From NCBI GenBank assembly GCA_905339215.1, contig CAJPFN010000052.1, positions 1 to 44,170 of the forward strand: a DNA stretch of 44,170 nt, given 5' to 3'. Every line of letters begins with the position of its first letter. Position 1 is the stretch's first letter. The stretch comes from Rhizobiaceae bacterium. GTDB lineage: Bacteria > Pseudomonadota > Alphaproteobacteria > Rhizobiales > Rhizobiaceae. This document shows, piece after piece, positions 9,957 to 19,188 of this stretch. The position numbers were made by a program, and so were the translations under genes. The notes under the pieces are model-generated. The model was not told where the DNA came from and did not search any database. It saw only the letters and a list, made by a program, of their open reading frames with translations.

Positions 9957-11297
9957 ATGGCTTCGGCTGCTGAACAACTCGCCTCCAATCTCAACTTCGC
10001 AGCTTTCGCCAAGGCCGAAGATCTCAAGAAGCGCATCTGGTTCACGCTGGGCGCGCTCCTGGTCTATCGGCTCGGGACCTACATCCCGATGCCCGGCATC
10101 AATCCGGACGCCTTTGCCCAGGCCTTCCAGCAGCAGTCGGGCGGCGTGCTCGGCATGTTCAACATGTTCGCCGGCGGCGCAGTCGAGCGCATGGCCATCT
10201 TCGCGCTCGGCATCATGCCCTACATCTCCGCCTCGATCATCATGCAGCTCATGACGTCGGTCGTCCCGACGCTCGAGCAGTTGAAGAAGGAAGGCGAGCA
10301 GGGCCGCAAGGTCATCAACCAGTACACCCGCTACGGCACCGTGCTGCTCGCCCTGGTCCAGGCCTACGGTATCTCCGTCGGCCTCGAGGGCGGCAGCGGC
10401 ATCGTCACCGATCCGGGCTGGTTCTTCCGCATCTCCGCCGTCATCACGCTCGTCGGCGGCACCATGTTCCTGATGTGGCTCGGCGAACAGATCACTGCGC
10501 GCGGCATTGGCAACGGCATCTCGCTGATCATCTTCGCCGGCATCGTCGCCGGCCTGCCCTCCGCGATCGGCCACACGCTCGAACTCGGCCGTACCGGCGC
10601 CCTGTCGACCGGCATCATCCTGGCGATCATCGTCATCGCCGTCGCCGTCATCGCCGTCATCGTCTTCTTCGAGCGCGCCCAGCGGCGTCTGCTGATCCAG
10701 TATCCGAAGCGCCAGGTCGGCAACCGCATGTTCCAGGGCGATACCTCGCACCTGCCGCTGAAGCTTAACACCGCCGGCGTCATTCCGCCGATCTTCGCCT
10801 CGTCGCTGCTGCTGCTGCCGGCAACGGTCGCCGGCTTCTCCAGCGCGACCACGCTGCCCGGCTGGGCAAGCACCATCCTCGGTGCGCTCGGCCACGGCCA
10901 GCCGCTCTACATGGCGCTCTATGCGGCGATGATCATCTTCTTCGCCTTCTTCTACACCGCGATCGTCTTCAATCCGAAGGACACCGCCGAGCAGTTGAAG
11001 AAGCATTCGGGCTTCATCCCCGGCTATCGCCCGGGCGAGCGGACCGCGGAATACATCGACTACGTGCTGACCCGAATCACGCTGATCGGCGCGATCTACC
11101 TCGTGATCGTCTGCCTGCTGCCGGAATTCCTGATCTCGGCGACGGGCATTCCCTTCTACCTCGGCGGTACCTCGCTGCTCATCGTCGTCAGCGTGACGCT
11201 GGACACGGTCGCGCAGGTCCAGGGTCACCTGATCGCCCATCAGTACGAAGGCCTGATCAAGAAATCCAAGTTGCGTGGGGGGAAGAGGGGACGATGA
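9957..11297 (+). CDS. secY: Protein translocase subunit SecY
   Basis: SecY is the channel of the Sec translocon, moving unfolded proteins across or into the inner membrane with SecE and SecG. The ATG at 9957, after GCGGAGAATTTGC, gives 446 residues, the usual length. About ten membrane segments are visible. Family blocks include [14 protein letters not shown] near residue 35, [16 protein letters not shown] near residue 90, and [18 protein letters not shown] in the conserved C-terminal cytoplasmic loop. Upstream in-frame codons to 9873 read through the hairpin and are not used. It overlaps adk by 4 bp. Confidence 0.98.
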   Translation: MASAAEQLASNLNFAAFAKAEDLKKRIWFTLGALLVYRLGTYIPMPGINPDAFAQAFQQQSGGVLGMFNMFAGGAVERMAIFALGIMPYISASIIMQLMTSVVPTLEQLKKEGEQGRKVINQYTRYGTVLLALVQAYGISVGLEGGSGIVTDPGWFFRISAVITLVGGTMFLMWLGEQITARGIGNGISLIIFAGIVAGLPSAIGHTLELGRTGALSTGIILAIIVIAVAVIAVIVFFERAQRRLLIQYPKRQVGNRMFQGDTSHLPLKLNTAGVIPPIFASSLLLLPATVAGFSSATTLPGWASTILGALGHGQPLYMALYAAMIIFFAFFYTAIVFNPKDTAEQLKKHSGFIPGYRPGERTAEYIDYVLTRITLIGAIYLVIVCLLPEFLISATGIPFYLGGTSLLIVVSVTLDTVAQVQGHLIAHQYEGLIKKSKLRGGKRGR

Positions 11298-11878
11298 GGC
11301 TCATACTGCTCGGGCCGCCGGGAGCTGGCAAGGGAACGCAGGCCCAGCGGCTGGTCGACAAGCACGGCATTCCGCAGCTGTCGACCGGCGACATGCTCCG
11401 TGCCGCCGTCAAGGCGGAGACCGAGATCGGCAAGAAGGCCAAGGCGGTCATGGACGCCGGCGAACTCGTCTCCGACGCGATCGTCAACGCCATCGTATCC
11501 GAGCGCATCGACCAGCCCGATTGCGCCCGCGGCTTCATCCTCGACGGTTATCCGCGCACGCTTGCCCAGGCCGATTCGGTCGAGGCCATGCTCCAGGACA
11601 AGGGCCTGAAGCTCGACATGGTCATCGAGCTCGTCGTCGATGACAAGGCGCTCGTTGGCCGCATCGTCAAGCGCGCCGAGGAAGCCCAGGCTGCCGGCCA
11701 GCCGGTGCGCAAGGACGACAATCCGGTCGTCTTCGAGGAGCGCCTGCGCGAGTACTACAAGAAGACGGCGCCGCTGATCGGCTATTACCACGCCAAGGGC
11801 CTGCTCGCCGGCGTCGACGGCATGGCGTCCATCGACGACGTCACGACGCAGATCGAGGCGCTGCTCGCGAAGGTCTGA
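11294..11878 (+). CDS. adk: Adenylate kinase
   Basis: The enzyme interconverts ATP + AMP and two ADP in the cytoplasm. The 194-aa protein starts [20 protein letters not shown] with the P-loop at residues 7-15, followed by the AMP-binding [10 protein letters not shown] and the [13 protein letters not shown] block. It is the short form without the zinc-containing LID insertion, as is usual in alphaproteobacteria. The ATGA overlap with secY implies joint translation. rpmJ and infA, which sit here in some bacteria, are absent. Confidence 0.98.
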   Translation: MRLILLGPPGAGKGTQAQRLVDKHGIPQLSTGDMLRAAVKAETEIGKKAKAVMDAGELVSDAIVNAIVSERIDQPDCARGFILDGYPRTLAQADSVEAMLQDKGLKLDMVIELVVDDKALVGRIVKRAEEAQAAGQPVRKDDNPVVFEERLREYYKKTAPLIGYYHAKGLLAGVDGMASIDDVTTQIEALLAKV

Positions 11879-11915
11879 CCTCGCGTAGCCTCCCAGGCGG
11901 TGAAAACGGGTTTCG

Positions 11916-11946
11916 GCCCGGCCGGTGCGGAAAGCGCCGGCCGGGC
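11916..11946. terminator. Strong hairpin between convergent adk and the 11956 gene
   Basis: A 13-bp stem including one G-T pair (GCCCGGCCGGTGC with GCGCCGGCCGGGC, loop GGAAA) lies between two converging genes. There is no clear T-run on the + strand; on the minus strand a moderately T-rich stretch follows. A bidirectional terminator is the simplest reading. Confidence 0.65.
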
Positions 11947-11955
11947 ACGAACCTT

Positions 11956-12267
11956 CTAGAGTACCCTGAAGATCTGCCAGAGCGACGTGCCAGAAACTAC
12001 GTGCGGCTCCATATCCTTGCCCCATTGCCTATGCGCATCGAGCTTGCCGATGCTGGCGAAGAACTGCTCCAACTGGGCAAGGGTTTCGACGGTGTGGTGC
12101 GTCTCGATGGTCGCCTCGCGGGCGCCGATCGAGCCGGTCATGATCTTGAAGTCGAGTTTACTGAGATCGACCTGGGTGCCGATCTCCTTTTCCCACCGGC
12201 GCATCAGGTCGATGACCGTCTGCTTGTAACCGAATTTCGCGTCGATCTGCCAACGTGCGCTGAACAT
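11956..12267 (-). CDS. Conserved small protein, possible dimeric alpha-beta barrel
   Basis: A 103-aa cytoplasmic protein of unassigned function with no signal peptide or membrane segment. The sequence alternates as expected for a ferredoxin-like/dimeric alpha-beta barrel fold: an N-terminal strand (MFSARWQIDAKFGYKQ), a helix (VIDLMRRWEKEIG), a strand ending in MTGSIGAREATIETHHTVET, a helix (LAQLEQFFASIG), and a C-terminal segment. The fold is an inference from pattern, not from recognised motifs. It lies antisense inside the ribosomal cluster, between adk and rpsM. GAGGGCACG precedes the ATG. Confidence 0.7.
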   Translation of the reverse strand: MFSARWQIDAKFGYKQTVIDLMRRWEKEIGTQVDLSKLDFKIMTGSIGAREATIETHHTVETLAQLEQFFASIGKLDAHRQWGKDMEPHVVSGTSLWQIFRVL

Positions 12268-12410
12268 CGTGCCCTCCCTCGGTTCATAGGGCCAACGCGG
12301 GGCTGACGGTAGTCGGCCTCGACTAGTCCTGCGTGGCCACGCTCACCCTCGCGCTTCGGCGCGGTGCGCACAAGGGGTTGGCGGGTAGGGGACAAAAAAT
12401 GAACAAGGGG

Positions 12411-12439
12411 TTGACGGTCGCCGCCGGATGGGTTAATGG
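12411..12439 (+). promoter_or_regulatory. Likely sigma-70 promoter of the rpsM-rpsK-rpoA-rplQ segment
   Basis: TTGACG at 12411-12416 and TAATGG at 12434-12439 are separated by exactly 17 bp. They fall in the 315-bp stretch (12268-12582) between the diverging 11956 gene and rpsM, which contains no credible gene. The remaining 140 bp of leader up to rpsM hold short GC-rich inverted repeats (for example CCCCGC at 12506 with GCGGGG at 12533) that could fold as a regulatory leader. Confidence 0.6.
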
Positions 12440-12582
12440 CCGCCGTCTTCCAGTCAGGCCTACGGCTGACCGGGCGTTTGCCCATTGTCAGCCTATTCCC
12501 GACGACCCCGCAAGGGCCGGGCTCCACCGGACGCGGGGAAAACGAAAAATCGCCGGCGCGACCGGCCCACATGGAGAAGAAG

Positions 12583-12951
12583 ATGGCTCGTATAGCCGGC
12601 GTCAACATTCCGACGAACAAGCGCGTCGTCATCGCGCTGCAGTACATCCACGGCATCGGCGCGAAGTTTGCCCAGGAGATCGTCGACAAGGTCGGCATCC
12701 CGGCCGAGCGTCGCGTGCATCAGCTGACCGATGCCGAGGTGCTGCAGATCCGCGAGGCGATCGACCGCGACTATCAGGTCGAAGGCGACCTGCGCCGCGA
12801 AGTGTCGATGAACATCAAGCGCCTGATGGACCTCGGCTGCTACCGCGGCCTGCGTCACCGCCGTTCGCTGCCGGTCCGCGGCCAGCGCACGCACACCAAC
12901 GCCCGCACCCGCAAGGGTCCGGCGAAGGCGATTGCCGGCAAGAAGAAGTAA
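12583..12951 (+). CDS. rpsM: 30S ribosomal protein S13 (uS13)
   Basis: S13 lies in the 30S head, contacting S19, tRNA and the 50S subunit. The ATG after ATGGAGAAGAAG gives 122 residues beginning [19 protein letters not shown], with the helix-two-turn-helix region [13 protein letters not shown] and the basic C-terminal tail [18 protein letters not shown]. Upstream in-frame sequence to 12436 does not resemble S13. It is the first gene after the likely promoter at 12411. Confidence 0.98.
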   Translation: MARIAGVNIPTNKRVVIALQYIHGIGAKFAQEIVDKVGIPAERRVHQLTDAEVLQIREAIDRDYQVEGDLRREVSMNIKRLMDLGCYRGLRHRRSLPVRGQRTHTNARTRKGPAKAIAGKKK

Positions 12952-13073
12952 TTGGCGGCAGTCGGCAATCGTGAGTAGGCGGTCGGGAATTCCGGCCGCC
13001 GACTGCCGAAGACCGACTTCCTCCCAGGTGTAGCCGCTGGAACTACGGCGGCGTAGAGATCGAAAGGACCGTC

Positions 13074-13463
13074 ATGGCCAAGGAAGCCACCCGCGTTCGC
13101 CGCCGCGAACGCAAGAACATCTCGTCGGGCGTCGCCCACGTCAATTCGACGTTCAACAACACGATGATCACCATCACCGACGCGCAGGGCAATGCGATTG
13201 CCTGGTCGTCGGCCGGTGCGCAAGGCTTCAAGGGCTCGCGCAAGTCGACGCCCTTCGCCGCTCAGGTTGCTGCCGAGGACGTCGCCAAGAAGGCCCAGGA
13301 ACACGGCATGCGCCAGCTCGAGGTCGAGGTCTGCGGCCCCGGCTCCGGCCGCGAATCGGCCCTCCGCGCTCTTCAGGCGGCCGGCTTCACCATCACCTCG
13401 ATCCGTGACGTGACGCCGATCCCGCACAATGGCTGCCGCCCGCGCAAGAAGCGCCGCGTCTGA
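13074..13463 (+). CDS. rpsK: 30S ribosomal protein S11 (uS11)
   Basis: S11 forms part of the 30S platform near the mRNA exit. The 129-aa product contains [20 protein letters not shown], the [20 protein letters not shown] block and the invariant C-terminus [28 protein letters not shown] ribosome site precedes the ATG. In E. coli rpsD (S4) follows this gene; here it is absent and rpoA is next, as is usual in alphaproteobacteria. Confidence 0.98.
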   Translation: MAKEATRVRRRERKNISSGVAHVNSTFNNTMITITDAQGNAIAWSSAGAQGFKGSRKSTPFAAQVAAEDVAKKAQEHGMRQLEVEVCGPGSGRESALRALQAAGFTITSIRDVTPIPHNGCRPRKKRRV

Positions 13464-13560
13464 ACCATATCTCGCATGACCGCCGGCGCGTGCGCGTCGG
13501 CGAATTTCCAGCTCGCCTGCCACGATTGGATGGTGGCAGGGAAACGGAAGGAAAATCCGC

Positions 13561-14571
13561 ATGATCCAGAAAAATTGGCAGGAACTGATCAAGCCCAGCA
13601 AGATCGAGTTCTCCTCCAAGGGCAAGACCCTGACCACGCTCGTCGCCGAGCCGCTCGAGCGCGGGTTCGGTCTCACGCTGGGCAACGCGCTGCGCCGCGT
13701 GCTTCTGTCGTCGCTGCGCGGCGCCGCCGTGACCGCCGTCCAGATCGACGGCGTGCTGCATGAGTTCTCCTCGATCGGCGGCGTGCGCGAGGACGTCACC
13801 GACATCGTGCTCAACATCAAGGAAATCGCCATTCGCATGGAAGGCGACGGACCGAAGCGCATGGTCGTGCGCAAGCAGGGTCCGGGCGCGGTTACGGCCG
13901 GCGATATCCAGACTGTCGGCGACGTCGAGATCCTCAATCCCGACCATGTCATCTGCACCCTCGACGAGGGCGCCGAGATCCGCATGGAGTTCACCGTCGA
14001 TACCGGCAAGGGCTACGTTCCGGCCGATCGCAATCGCGCCGAGGATGCTCCTATCGGGCTGATCCCGGTCGACAGCCTCTACTCACCGGTCAAGAAGGTC
14101 TCCTACAAGGTCGAGAATACCCGCGAGGGCCAGGTTCTCGACTACGACAAGCTGACCATGACGATCGAGACCAACGGCTCGATCTCCGGCGAGGATGCGG
14201 TCGCCTTTGCCGCGCGCATCCTGCAGGACCAGCTCGGCCTGTTCGTCAACTTCGAGGAGCCGCACAAGGAAGTGGCGGCGGAAGCCGTCACCGAACTCGC
14301 CTTCAATCCGGCTCTGCTCAAGAAGGTAGACGAGCTCGAACTGTCGGTCCGTTCGGCCAACTGCCTGAAGAACGACAACATCGTCTATATCGGCGACCTG
14401 ATCCAGAAGACGGAAGCGGAGATGCTGCGCACGCCGAACTTCGGCCGCAAGTCGCTCAACGAGATCAAGGAAGTGCTGGCGGCGATGGGCCTCCACCTCG
14501 GCATGGAAGTTCCGGACTGGCCGCCGGAAAACATCGAAGACCTCGCCAAGCGTTACGAAGACCAATATTGA
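13561..14571 (+). CDS. rpoA: DNA-directed RNA polymerase subunit alpha
   Basis: The alpha dimer nucleates assembly of RNA polymerase and contacts UP elements and activators. The 336-aa product has the N-terminal assembly domain ([20 protein letters not shown] at about residues 32-52), a flexible linker, and the C-terminal DNA-binding domain with [19 protein letters not shown], and ends with RYEDQY. GGAAGGAAAATCCGC precedes the ATG. Placement between ribosomal genes ties polymerase and ribosome supply together. Confidence 0.98.
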   Translation: MIQKNWQELIKPSKIEFSSKGKTLTTLVAEPLERGFGLTLGNALRRVLLSSLRGAAVTAVQIDGVLHEFSSIGGVREDVTDIVLNIKEIAIRMEGDGPKRMVVRKQGPGAVTAGDIQTVGDVEILNPDHVICTLDEGAEIRMEFTVDTGKGYVPADRNRAEDAPIGLIPVDSLYSPVKKVSYKVENTREGQVLDYDKLTMTIETNGSISGEDAVAFAARILQDQLGLFVNFEEPHKEVAAEAVTELAFNPALLKKVDELELSVRSANCLKNDNIVYIGDLIQKTEAEMLRTPNFGRKSLNEIKEVLAAMGLHLGMEVPDWPPENIEDLAKRYEDQY

Positions 14572-14676
14572 GCATGAATTCCAAGGACCGGGGGCGCTGA
14601 GCCGCCCGGTCCGACGGTCATGCGGAAAACCATCAGAGGCCGTGGCCTCTTGAACAACTGAAGAAGGAAAAGAGCC

Positions 14677-15105
14677 ATGCGCCACGGTTTCAAAGGCCGC
14701 CGCTTCGCCCGCAGCGTCAGCCACCGCAAGTCGATGTTCGCCAACCTCGCCGTGTCTCTGATCGAGCATGAGCAGATCGTGACGACCCTGCCGAAGGCGA
14801 AGGACCTGCGTCCGATCGTCGAGAAGCTGGTGACCCTCGGCAAGCGCGGCGACCTGCATGCACGGCGCCAGGTGATCGCCCAGATCGGTAATGAGGACGT
14901 CGTCAAGCGCCTGTTCGACACGATCGCGCCGCGCTATGCCACCCGCAACGGCGGCTACCTGCGCATCATGAAGGCGGGCTTCCGCAAGGGCGACAACGCC
15001 GCGATGGCTGTGATCGAGTTCGTCGACCGCGACACGTCGGCCAAGGGCGCCGGCGATCGCGCCCGCGTCGAGGCCGAGGCGGCCGCGGAAGCCGAGGCGG
15101 CGTAA
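14677..15105 (+). CDS. rplQ: 50S ribosomal protein L17 (bL17)
   Basis: L17 is a bacterial-specific 50S protein near the tunnel exit. The 142-aa product starts [20 protein letters not shown], followed by the [20 protein letters not shown] block and [19 protein letters not shown]. The C-terminus is an alanine/glutamate-rich tail of about 20 residues. AGAAGGAAAAGAGCC is the ribosome site. It closes the alpha segment and is followed by a clear terminator. Confidence 0.98.
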   Translation: MRHGFKGRRFARSVSHRKSMFANLAVSLIEHEQIVTTLPKAKDLRPIVEKLVTLGKRGDLHARRQVIAQIGNEDVVKRLFDTIAPRYATRNGGYLRIMKAGFRKGDNAAMAVIEFVDRDTSAKGAGDRARVEAEAAAEAEAA

Positions 15106-15139
15106 GCCTTCGTTCGGACGTCGTATCGAACCAGCGTTT

Positions 15140-15160
15140 GGGGCCCTCGCGGCCCCTTTT
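15140..15160 (+). terminator. Intrinsic terminator after rplQ
   Basis: A 6-bp GC stem (GGGGCC with GGCCCC, loop CTCGC) is followed directly by TTTTGCTTTTT. It sits 35 bp after the rplQ stop and marks the end of the ribosomal gene cluster. Confidence 0.85.
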
Positions 15161-15195
15161 GCTTTTTGCGGCCGCCGCGGCCATTCTGGGCGGCG

Positions 15196-15894
15196 ATGGC
15201 TCAACACGAGATTTCCCGCCGCGGCGCCCTCGGCGTGCTGGTCGTGACGCCGGTCTGGATCTTGGCAGCGCAGGCCGGGGAGGGCGAAATGGACACGAGG
15301 CTTGCGGAAGCGGCGGCGCGCGGCGACGTTGGCGAGGTTGAGGCGCTTGTCGCGGCCGGCGTGCCGATCGATGGCCGCGATGGCGCCAGGCGCACGCCGC
15401 TGCTCATCGCCACGCGTGCGAACCACGTCGAGATTGCGCGGCTGCTGATCGCGGCCGGCGCCGACGTCAACGCCAAGGACAACATCCGCGACACGCCCTT
15501 CCTCTATGCCGGTGCCGAAGGCCGGAACGAGATCCTGACGATGATCCTTGCCACGGGCCGTGCGAACCTTGCCGACACCAACCGCTACGGCGGCACGGTG
15601 TTGATCCCCGCCGCCCACCATGGCCATCCAGATACGGTGCGCATCCTGCTCGCCACTGCGATCGACATCGACCACGTCAACAATCTCGGCTGGACGGCGC
15701 TTCTGGAGGCGGTGATCCTTGGCGACGGCGGGCCGGTCTACCGGGAGATCGTCGGCCTGCTCGTCGACGCCGGCGCGCAAGGCATTGCCGACGACGACGG
15801 GGTGACGCCGCTCGAGCACGCGCGACGCCGCGGCTTCCTGGAAATCGCGAAGTTGATCGAGGAAGGTCCGCGGAGCGCGCAATCGGGGCGATGA
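15196..15894 (+). CDS. Exported ankyrin-repeat protein with Tat-type signal
   Basis: The product from this ATG is 232 residues. The N-terminus reads AQHEISRRGALGVLVVTPVW followed by ILAAQAG, a twin-arginine (RR) segment and a hydrophobic stretch as in Tat signal peptides, suggesting periplasmic location. About five ankyrin repeats follow (residues 35-220), with hallmarks such as TPLLIATRANHVEIARLLIA, GADVNAKDN and TPLEHARRRGFLEIAKLI. Ankyrin repeats bind protein partners; the partner is unknown. The gene lies 70 bp before a Deg protease, so a joint envelope role is possible. An upstream in-frame start at 15166 would mask the signal. Confidence 0.8.
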   Translation: MAQHEISRRGALGVLVVTPVWILAAQAGEGEMDTRLAEAAARGDVGEVEALVAAGVPIDGRDGARRTPLLIATRANHVEIARLLIAAGADVNAKDNIRDTPFLYAGAEGRNEILTMILATGRANLADTNRYGGTVLIPAAHHGHPDTVRILLATAIDIDHVNNLGWTALLEAVILGDGGPVYREIVGLLVDAGAQGIADDDGVTPLEHARRRGFLEIAKLIEEGPRSAQSGR

Positions 15895-15964
15895 AGGCGC
15901 CCTCGGCCTTTCATTTTGCACAATCCTTTGAGAAGAAGCCCACGATCCTCAGCGGGGAATCGGA

Positions 15965-17452
15965 ATGCGCGCGACCAGACTGTCCATCTTTGCCGCCGGC
16001 ATCCTTACGGTGCTGGCTTCCGTCGTCTCCGGGGCGCTCGCTCAGGAAACCAAGGGCGAGGGATTGAGCGAGATCCTGTCCGACCTGCTGCGCGGCACTG
16101 ATGACGGCCAGAATCCGGCTGTCGAGGGGCTCGACCGGCGCGTTCCCTTCGGCCGCGAGGAGATGCAACTCTCCTTCGCCCCGCTGGTCAAGGACACTGC
16201 GCCCGCCGTCGTCAATGTCTACGCGTCGAGCAAGGTCAATGCCGACTCCCCCTTCGCCGGCGATCCCTTCTTCGAGCAGTTCTTCGGCCGGCAGATGCCG
16301 CCGCGCGTACAATCTTCGCTGGGATCGGGCGTGATCGTCGATCCGAGCGGCATCATCGTCACCAATTTCCACGTCATCCGCGGCGCCGACGACGTCAAGG
16401 TCGCGCTGTCGGACGGCCGCGAGTTCTCCAGCCGGCTCATGCTAAAGGACGAGCAACTCGACCTTGCCGTCCTCAAGATCGAATCGAAGGATCCGTTCCC
16501 GACGATCGCGATCGGCGATTCCGACGCGCTCGAGGTCGGCGATCTCGTGCTCGCCATCGGCAACCCGTTCGGCGTCGGCCAGACGACGACCAGCGGCATC
16601 GTTTCGGCGCTGGCGCGGAGCCATATCGGCATTTCCGACTTCGGCTTCTTCATCCAGACCGACGCGGCGATCAATCCCGGCAATTCCGGCGGCGCGCTGA
16701 TCAACATGGGCGGCCAGATGATCGGCATCAACACAGCGATCTACAGCCGCAGCGGCGGATCGATCGGCATCGGCTTTGCCATCCCGTCGAACATCGTCCT
16801 CGCCGTCGTCGAGTCGGCAAGAAGCGGCAACGACTATTTCGAACGGCCCTACATCGGTGCCGCCTTCGAGGAGGTCGATGCCCAGATCGCCGAGTCTCTC
16901 GGCATGGAGCGTCCTGCAGGTGCGCTGGTCTCGTCGGTCTCGGCCGGAGGCCCGGCGGCGCGCGCCGGCCTGAAACCCGGCGACGTGGTGCTCGCCATGA
17001 ACGGCAAGCTGATCGAACACGTCGACGCGCTCGGATACCGGCTGGCCACGCAGCCGATCGGTGCCGTGGTGAAGCTCGAAGCCCTGTCGCAGGGCGAGGA
17101 TGCAACCCTGGAAGTCACGCTCGAGCGCGCGCCGGAGGGCTCTTCCGCGACCCAGGTCACGATTGACGGCCGCAGTCCCTTCGCGGGAACCAAGGTCGCC
17201 TCGCTGTCGCCACGTCTCGCTCAACGCCTCGGCATGCGCTCCGAGACGACCGGGGTCGCCGTCGTCGACATTGCGCCCGGTTCGCCGGCGGCGGGTTTCG
17301 GCCTGATGCCGCGCGATATCGTGCGCGAGGTCAACGGCGAAACCATCACCTCCGCCGAGCAATTGCAACAGGTCGCGTCGCAGAACACGCGCTGGTGGCG
17401 GTTTACGATCGAGCGAGACGGGCAGATACTGCGCCAGATGCTGCGTTACTGA
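15965..17452 (+). CDS. Deg/HtrA-family periplasmic serine protease
   Basis: A DegP/DegQ-type protease that degrades or chaperones damaged envelope proteins. The 495-aa product has a signal peptide (residues 1-26, ending SGALAQ) and a trypsin-like domain with the full triad: His136 in TNFHVI, Asp166 in QLDLAVLKI and Ser241 in GNSGGALI. Two PDZ domains follow (about 280-375 and 395-490), with the carboxylate loop visible in GPAARAGLKPGDVVLAMNG. Two PDZ domains favour a Do-type protease over DegS. rarA starts 7 bp after the stop. Exact degP/degQ naming is not possible by eye. Confidence 0.93.
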   Translation: MRATRLSIFAAGILTVLASVVSGALAQETKGEGLSEILSDLLRGTDDGQNPAVEGLDRRVPFGREEMQLSFAPLVKDTAPAVVNVYASSKVNADSPFAGDPFFEQFFGRQMPPRVQSSLGSGVIVDPSGIIVTNFHVIRGADDVKVALSDGREFSSRLMLKDEQLDLAVLKIESKDPFPTIAIGDSDALEVGDLVLAIGNPFGVGQTTTSGIVSALARSHIGISDFGFFIQTDAAINPGNSGGALINMGGQMIGINTAIYSRSGGSIGIGFAIPSNIVLAVVESARSGNDYFERPYIGAAFEEVDAQIAESLGMERPAGALVSSVSAGGPAARAGLKPGDVVLAMNGKLIEHVDALGYRLATQPIGAVVKLEALSQGEDATLEVTLERAPEGSSATQVTIDGRSPFAGTKVASLSPRLAQRLGMRSETTGVAVVDIAPGSPAAGFGLMPRDIVREVNGETITSAEQLQQVASQNTRWWRFTIERDGQILRQMLRY

Positions 17453-17459
17453 GGCTGCC

Positions 17460-18770
17460 TTGGCCGATCTCTTCGAGCCGGAACGAGCCGACAGGGCGCA
17501 GCCGGGCCGACCGCTGGCGGACCGGTTGCGGCCGAAGTCGCTCGGGGAGGTCGTCGGCCAGGAGCACCTGACCGGCGACGATGGCGCCCTGACGCGCCTG
17601 ATCCGCTCCGGCTCGCTCGGCTCGATGATCTTCTGGGGCCCCCCCGGCACGGGCAAGACCACCGTCGCGCGCCTGCTTGCGGGCGAGACGGGTCTTGCCT
17701 TCGAGCAGATCTCGGCGATCTTTTCCGGCGTCGCCGACCTGAAGAAGGTTTTCGAGGCGGCGAGGCTGCGCCGCGCCAACGGCCGCCAGACGCTGCTCTT
17801 CGTCGACGAGATCCATCGCTTCAATCGGGCGCAGCAGGACAGCTTCCTCCCCGTGATGGAAGACGGCACCGTCGTGCTCGTCGGCGCGACGACCGAGAAT
17901 CCGTCCTTCGAGCTCAACGCCGCCTTGCTGTCGCGGGCGCGGGTCATGGTGTTCCACACGCTCGATGCCGATAGTCTGGCACGGCTGCTCGAGCGCGCCG
18001 AGAAGGCCGAGGGCAGGGCGCTGCCGGTCGACGAGGAGGCGAGGGCGGTGCTGGTGCGCATGGCGGACGGCGATGGGCGTGCCTCGCTCACGCTGGCCGA
18101 AGAGGTCTGGCGCGCGGCGAAGCCCGGCGAGATCTTCGACGCCGAGGGCCTGCAGCGCGTTGTCCAGCGGCGCGCGCCGATCTACGACAAGAGCCAGGAC
18201 GGCCACTACAATCTGATCTCCGCGTTGCACAAGTCGGTGCGCGGCTCCGATCCGGACGCGGCTCTCTACTATCTGGCGCGCATGCTCGATGCCGGCGAGG
18301 ACCCGCTTTTCCTCGGCCGGCGCCTGGTGCGCATGGCCAGCGAAGACATCGGCCTCGCCGATCCGCAGGCGCTGGTGATCGCCAATGCGGCGAAGGACGC
18401 CTACGACTTCCTCGGCTCTCCGGAAGGCGAACTGGCGTTGGCCGAGGCCTGCGTCTATCTCGCGACGGCGCCGAAGTCGAATGCGGTCTACACAGCCTTC
18501 AAAGCCGCCACGCGCGCCGCCAAGGAACACGGCTCGCTGCTGCCGCCCAAGACGATCCTCAACGCGCCGACAAAGCTGATGAAGACGGAGGACTACGGCG
18601 CCGGCTATCGCTACGACCACGACGAACCTGACGCCTTTTCCGGCCAGGACTATTTCCCGGAGGAGATGGGGCGCCAGTCCTTCTACGACCCGCCGGACCG
18701 GGGCTTCGAACGCGAGATCCGCAAGCGTCTCGATTACTGGTCGCGGCTGCGGCGCGAGCGCGGCGGCTGA
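17460..18770 (+). CDS. rarA: Replication-associated recombination ATPase RarA (MgsA)
   Basis: RarA is an AAA+ ATPase of the clamp-loader family that acts at stalled replication forks. The 436-aa product has Walker A GPPGTGKTTVARLLAGE near residue 60, Walker B LLFVDEIHRFNRAQQD near 115, the sensor region VLVGATTENPSFELN near 140, and the family C-terminal tetramerisation domain (YFPEEMGRQSFYDPPDRGFE). The reading starts with TTG 7 bp after the upstream protease stop; no ATG fits the conserved N-terminus (LADRLRPKSLGEVVGQEH), so TTG is the best choice. Confidence 0.94.
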   Translation: MADLFEPERADRAQPGRPLADRLRPKSLGEVVGQEHLTGDDGALTRLIRSGSLGSMIFWGPPGTGKTTVARLLAGETGLAFEQISAIFSGVADLKKVFEAARLRRANGRQTLLFVDEIHRFNRAQQDSFLPVMEDGTVVLVGATTENPSFELNAALLSRARVMVFHTLDADSLARLLERAEKAEGRALPVDEEARAVLVRMADGDGRASLTLAEEVWRAAKPGEIFDAEGLQRVVQRRAPIYDKSQDGHYNLISALHKSVRGSDPDAALYYLARMLDAGEDPLFLGRRLVRMASEDIGLADPQALVIANAAKDAYDFLGSPEGELALAEACVYLATAPKSNAVYTAFKAATRAAKEHGSLLPPKTILNAPTKLMKTEDYGAGYRYDHDEPDAFSGQDYFPEEMGRQSFYDPPDRGFEREIRKRLDYWSRLRRERGG

Positions 18771-18831
18771 GCGCCGCAAGGCCCGTAGTCTTTCCTTCGA
18801 TGCCGGGTCGATCGGTCGCTTCCACCCCTGT

Positions 18832-18845
18832 TTGTGGCAGCGCAA
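18832..18845. promoter_or_regulatory. Candidate FNR/NnrR-type box before the DUF1858 gene
   Basis: TTGTGGCAGCGCAA has the TTG-N8-CAA form of FNR/DNR/NnrR operators. Its centre is about 53 bp upstream of the DUF1858 start codon. It shares the right half CGCAA with the box at 19899. At about 64% GC several such matches are expected by chance in 44 kb, so the position is the main support. Confidence 0.45.
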
Positions 18846-18891
18846 CGACGCTTTTTGTGCGCGGTCGCATCCTGCGCGCAAGGTGAGGACC

Positions 18892-19188
18892 ATGCGGAAT
18901 TTTGCGACACCATACCTCCCGCTCGACCCGGACCTGCCGCTCGACGACATGATGCGGCAGTGGCCGTCGACCATTCCCGTCATGCTGCGCCACCGGTTCC
19001 TGTGCGTCGGCTGTCCGATCGCGCCGTTCCATACGCTCCTCGACGCATGCCGCGAGCATGGGGCCGACCTCGACGCCGTGACGAAGGATATCGAGGAGGT
19101 CGTGGGCGGGTCCGTTCCGCCCCCGGCGGCCGGAACCGTCAGGAGCCGCGGTTCTCGGCGATCAGCATCAGGCGGTGGGGGTCGCTGA
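18892..19188 (+). CDS. DUF1858 redox-disulfide domain protein
   Basis: A 98-aa cytoplasmic protein with the DUF1858 (TIGR03980-type) pattern: LDDMMRQWPSTIPVMLRHRF followed by LCVGCPIAPFHTLLDAC. The CxxC pair at residues 38-41 is the presumed redox or metal site. Such proteins are often encoded beside hybrid-cluster-protein or nitrogen-oxide genes. Here the neighbours are an NnrR-like regulator, pseudoazurin and nnrS. AAGGTGAGGACC precedes this ATG, which is better than the upstream in-frame start at 18832. The low-complexity tail overlaps the 3' end of the converging regulator gene by 50 bp. Confidence 0.88.
   Translation: MRNFATPYLPLDPDLPLDDMMRQWPSTIPVMLRHRFLCVGCPIAPFHTLLDACREHGADLDAVTKDIEEVVGGSVPPPAAGTVRSRGSRRSASGGGGR

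Noticed and set aside
9675-11240. 521-codon frame on the minus strand opposite secY
   Set aside because: It mirrors secY codon periodicity, is extremely rich in Asp, Arg and His, and has no recognisable domain.
14083-15921. 612-codon frame on the minus strand opposite rpoA, rplQ and the ankyrin gene
   Set aside because: It spans three well-supported genes and a terminator; it is a product of high GC content.
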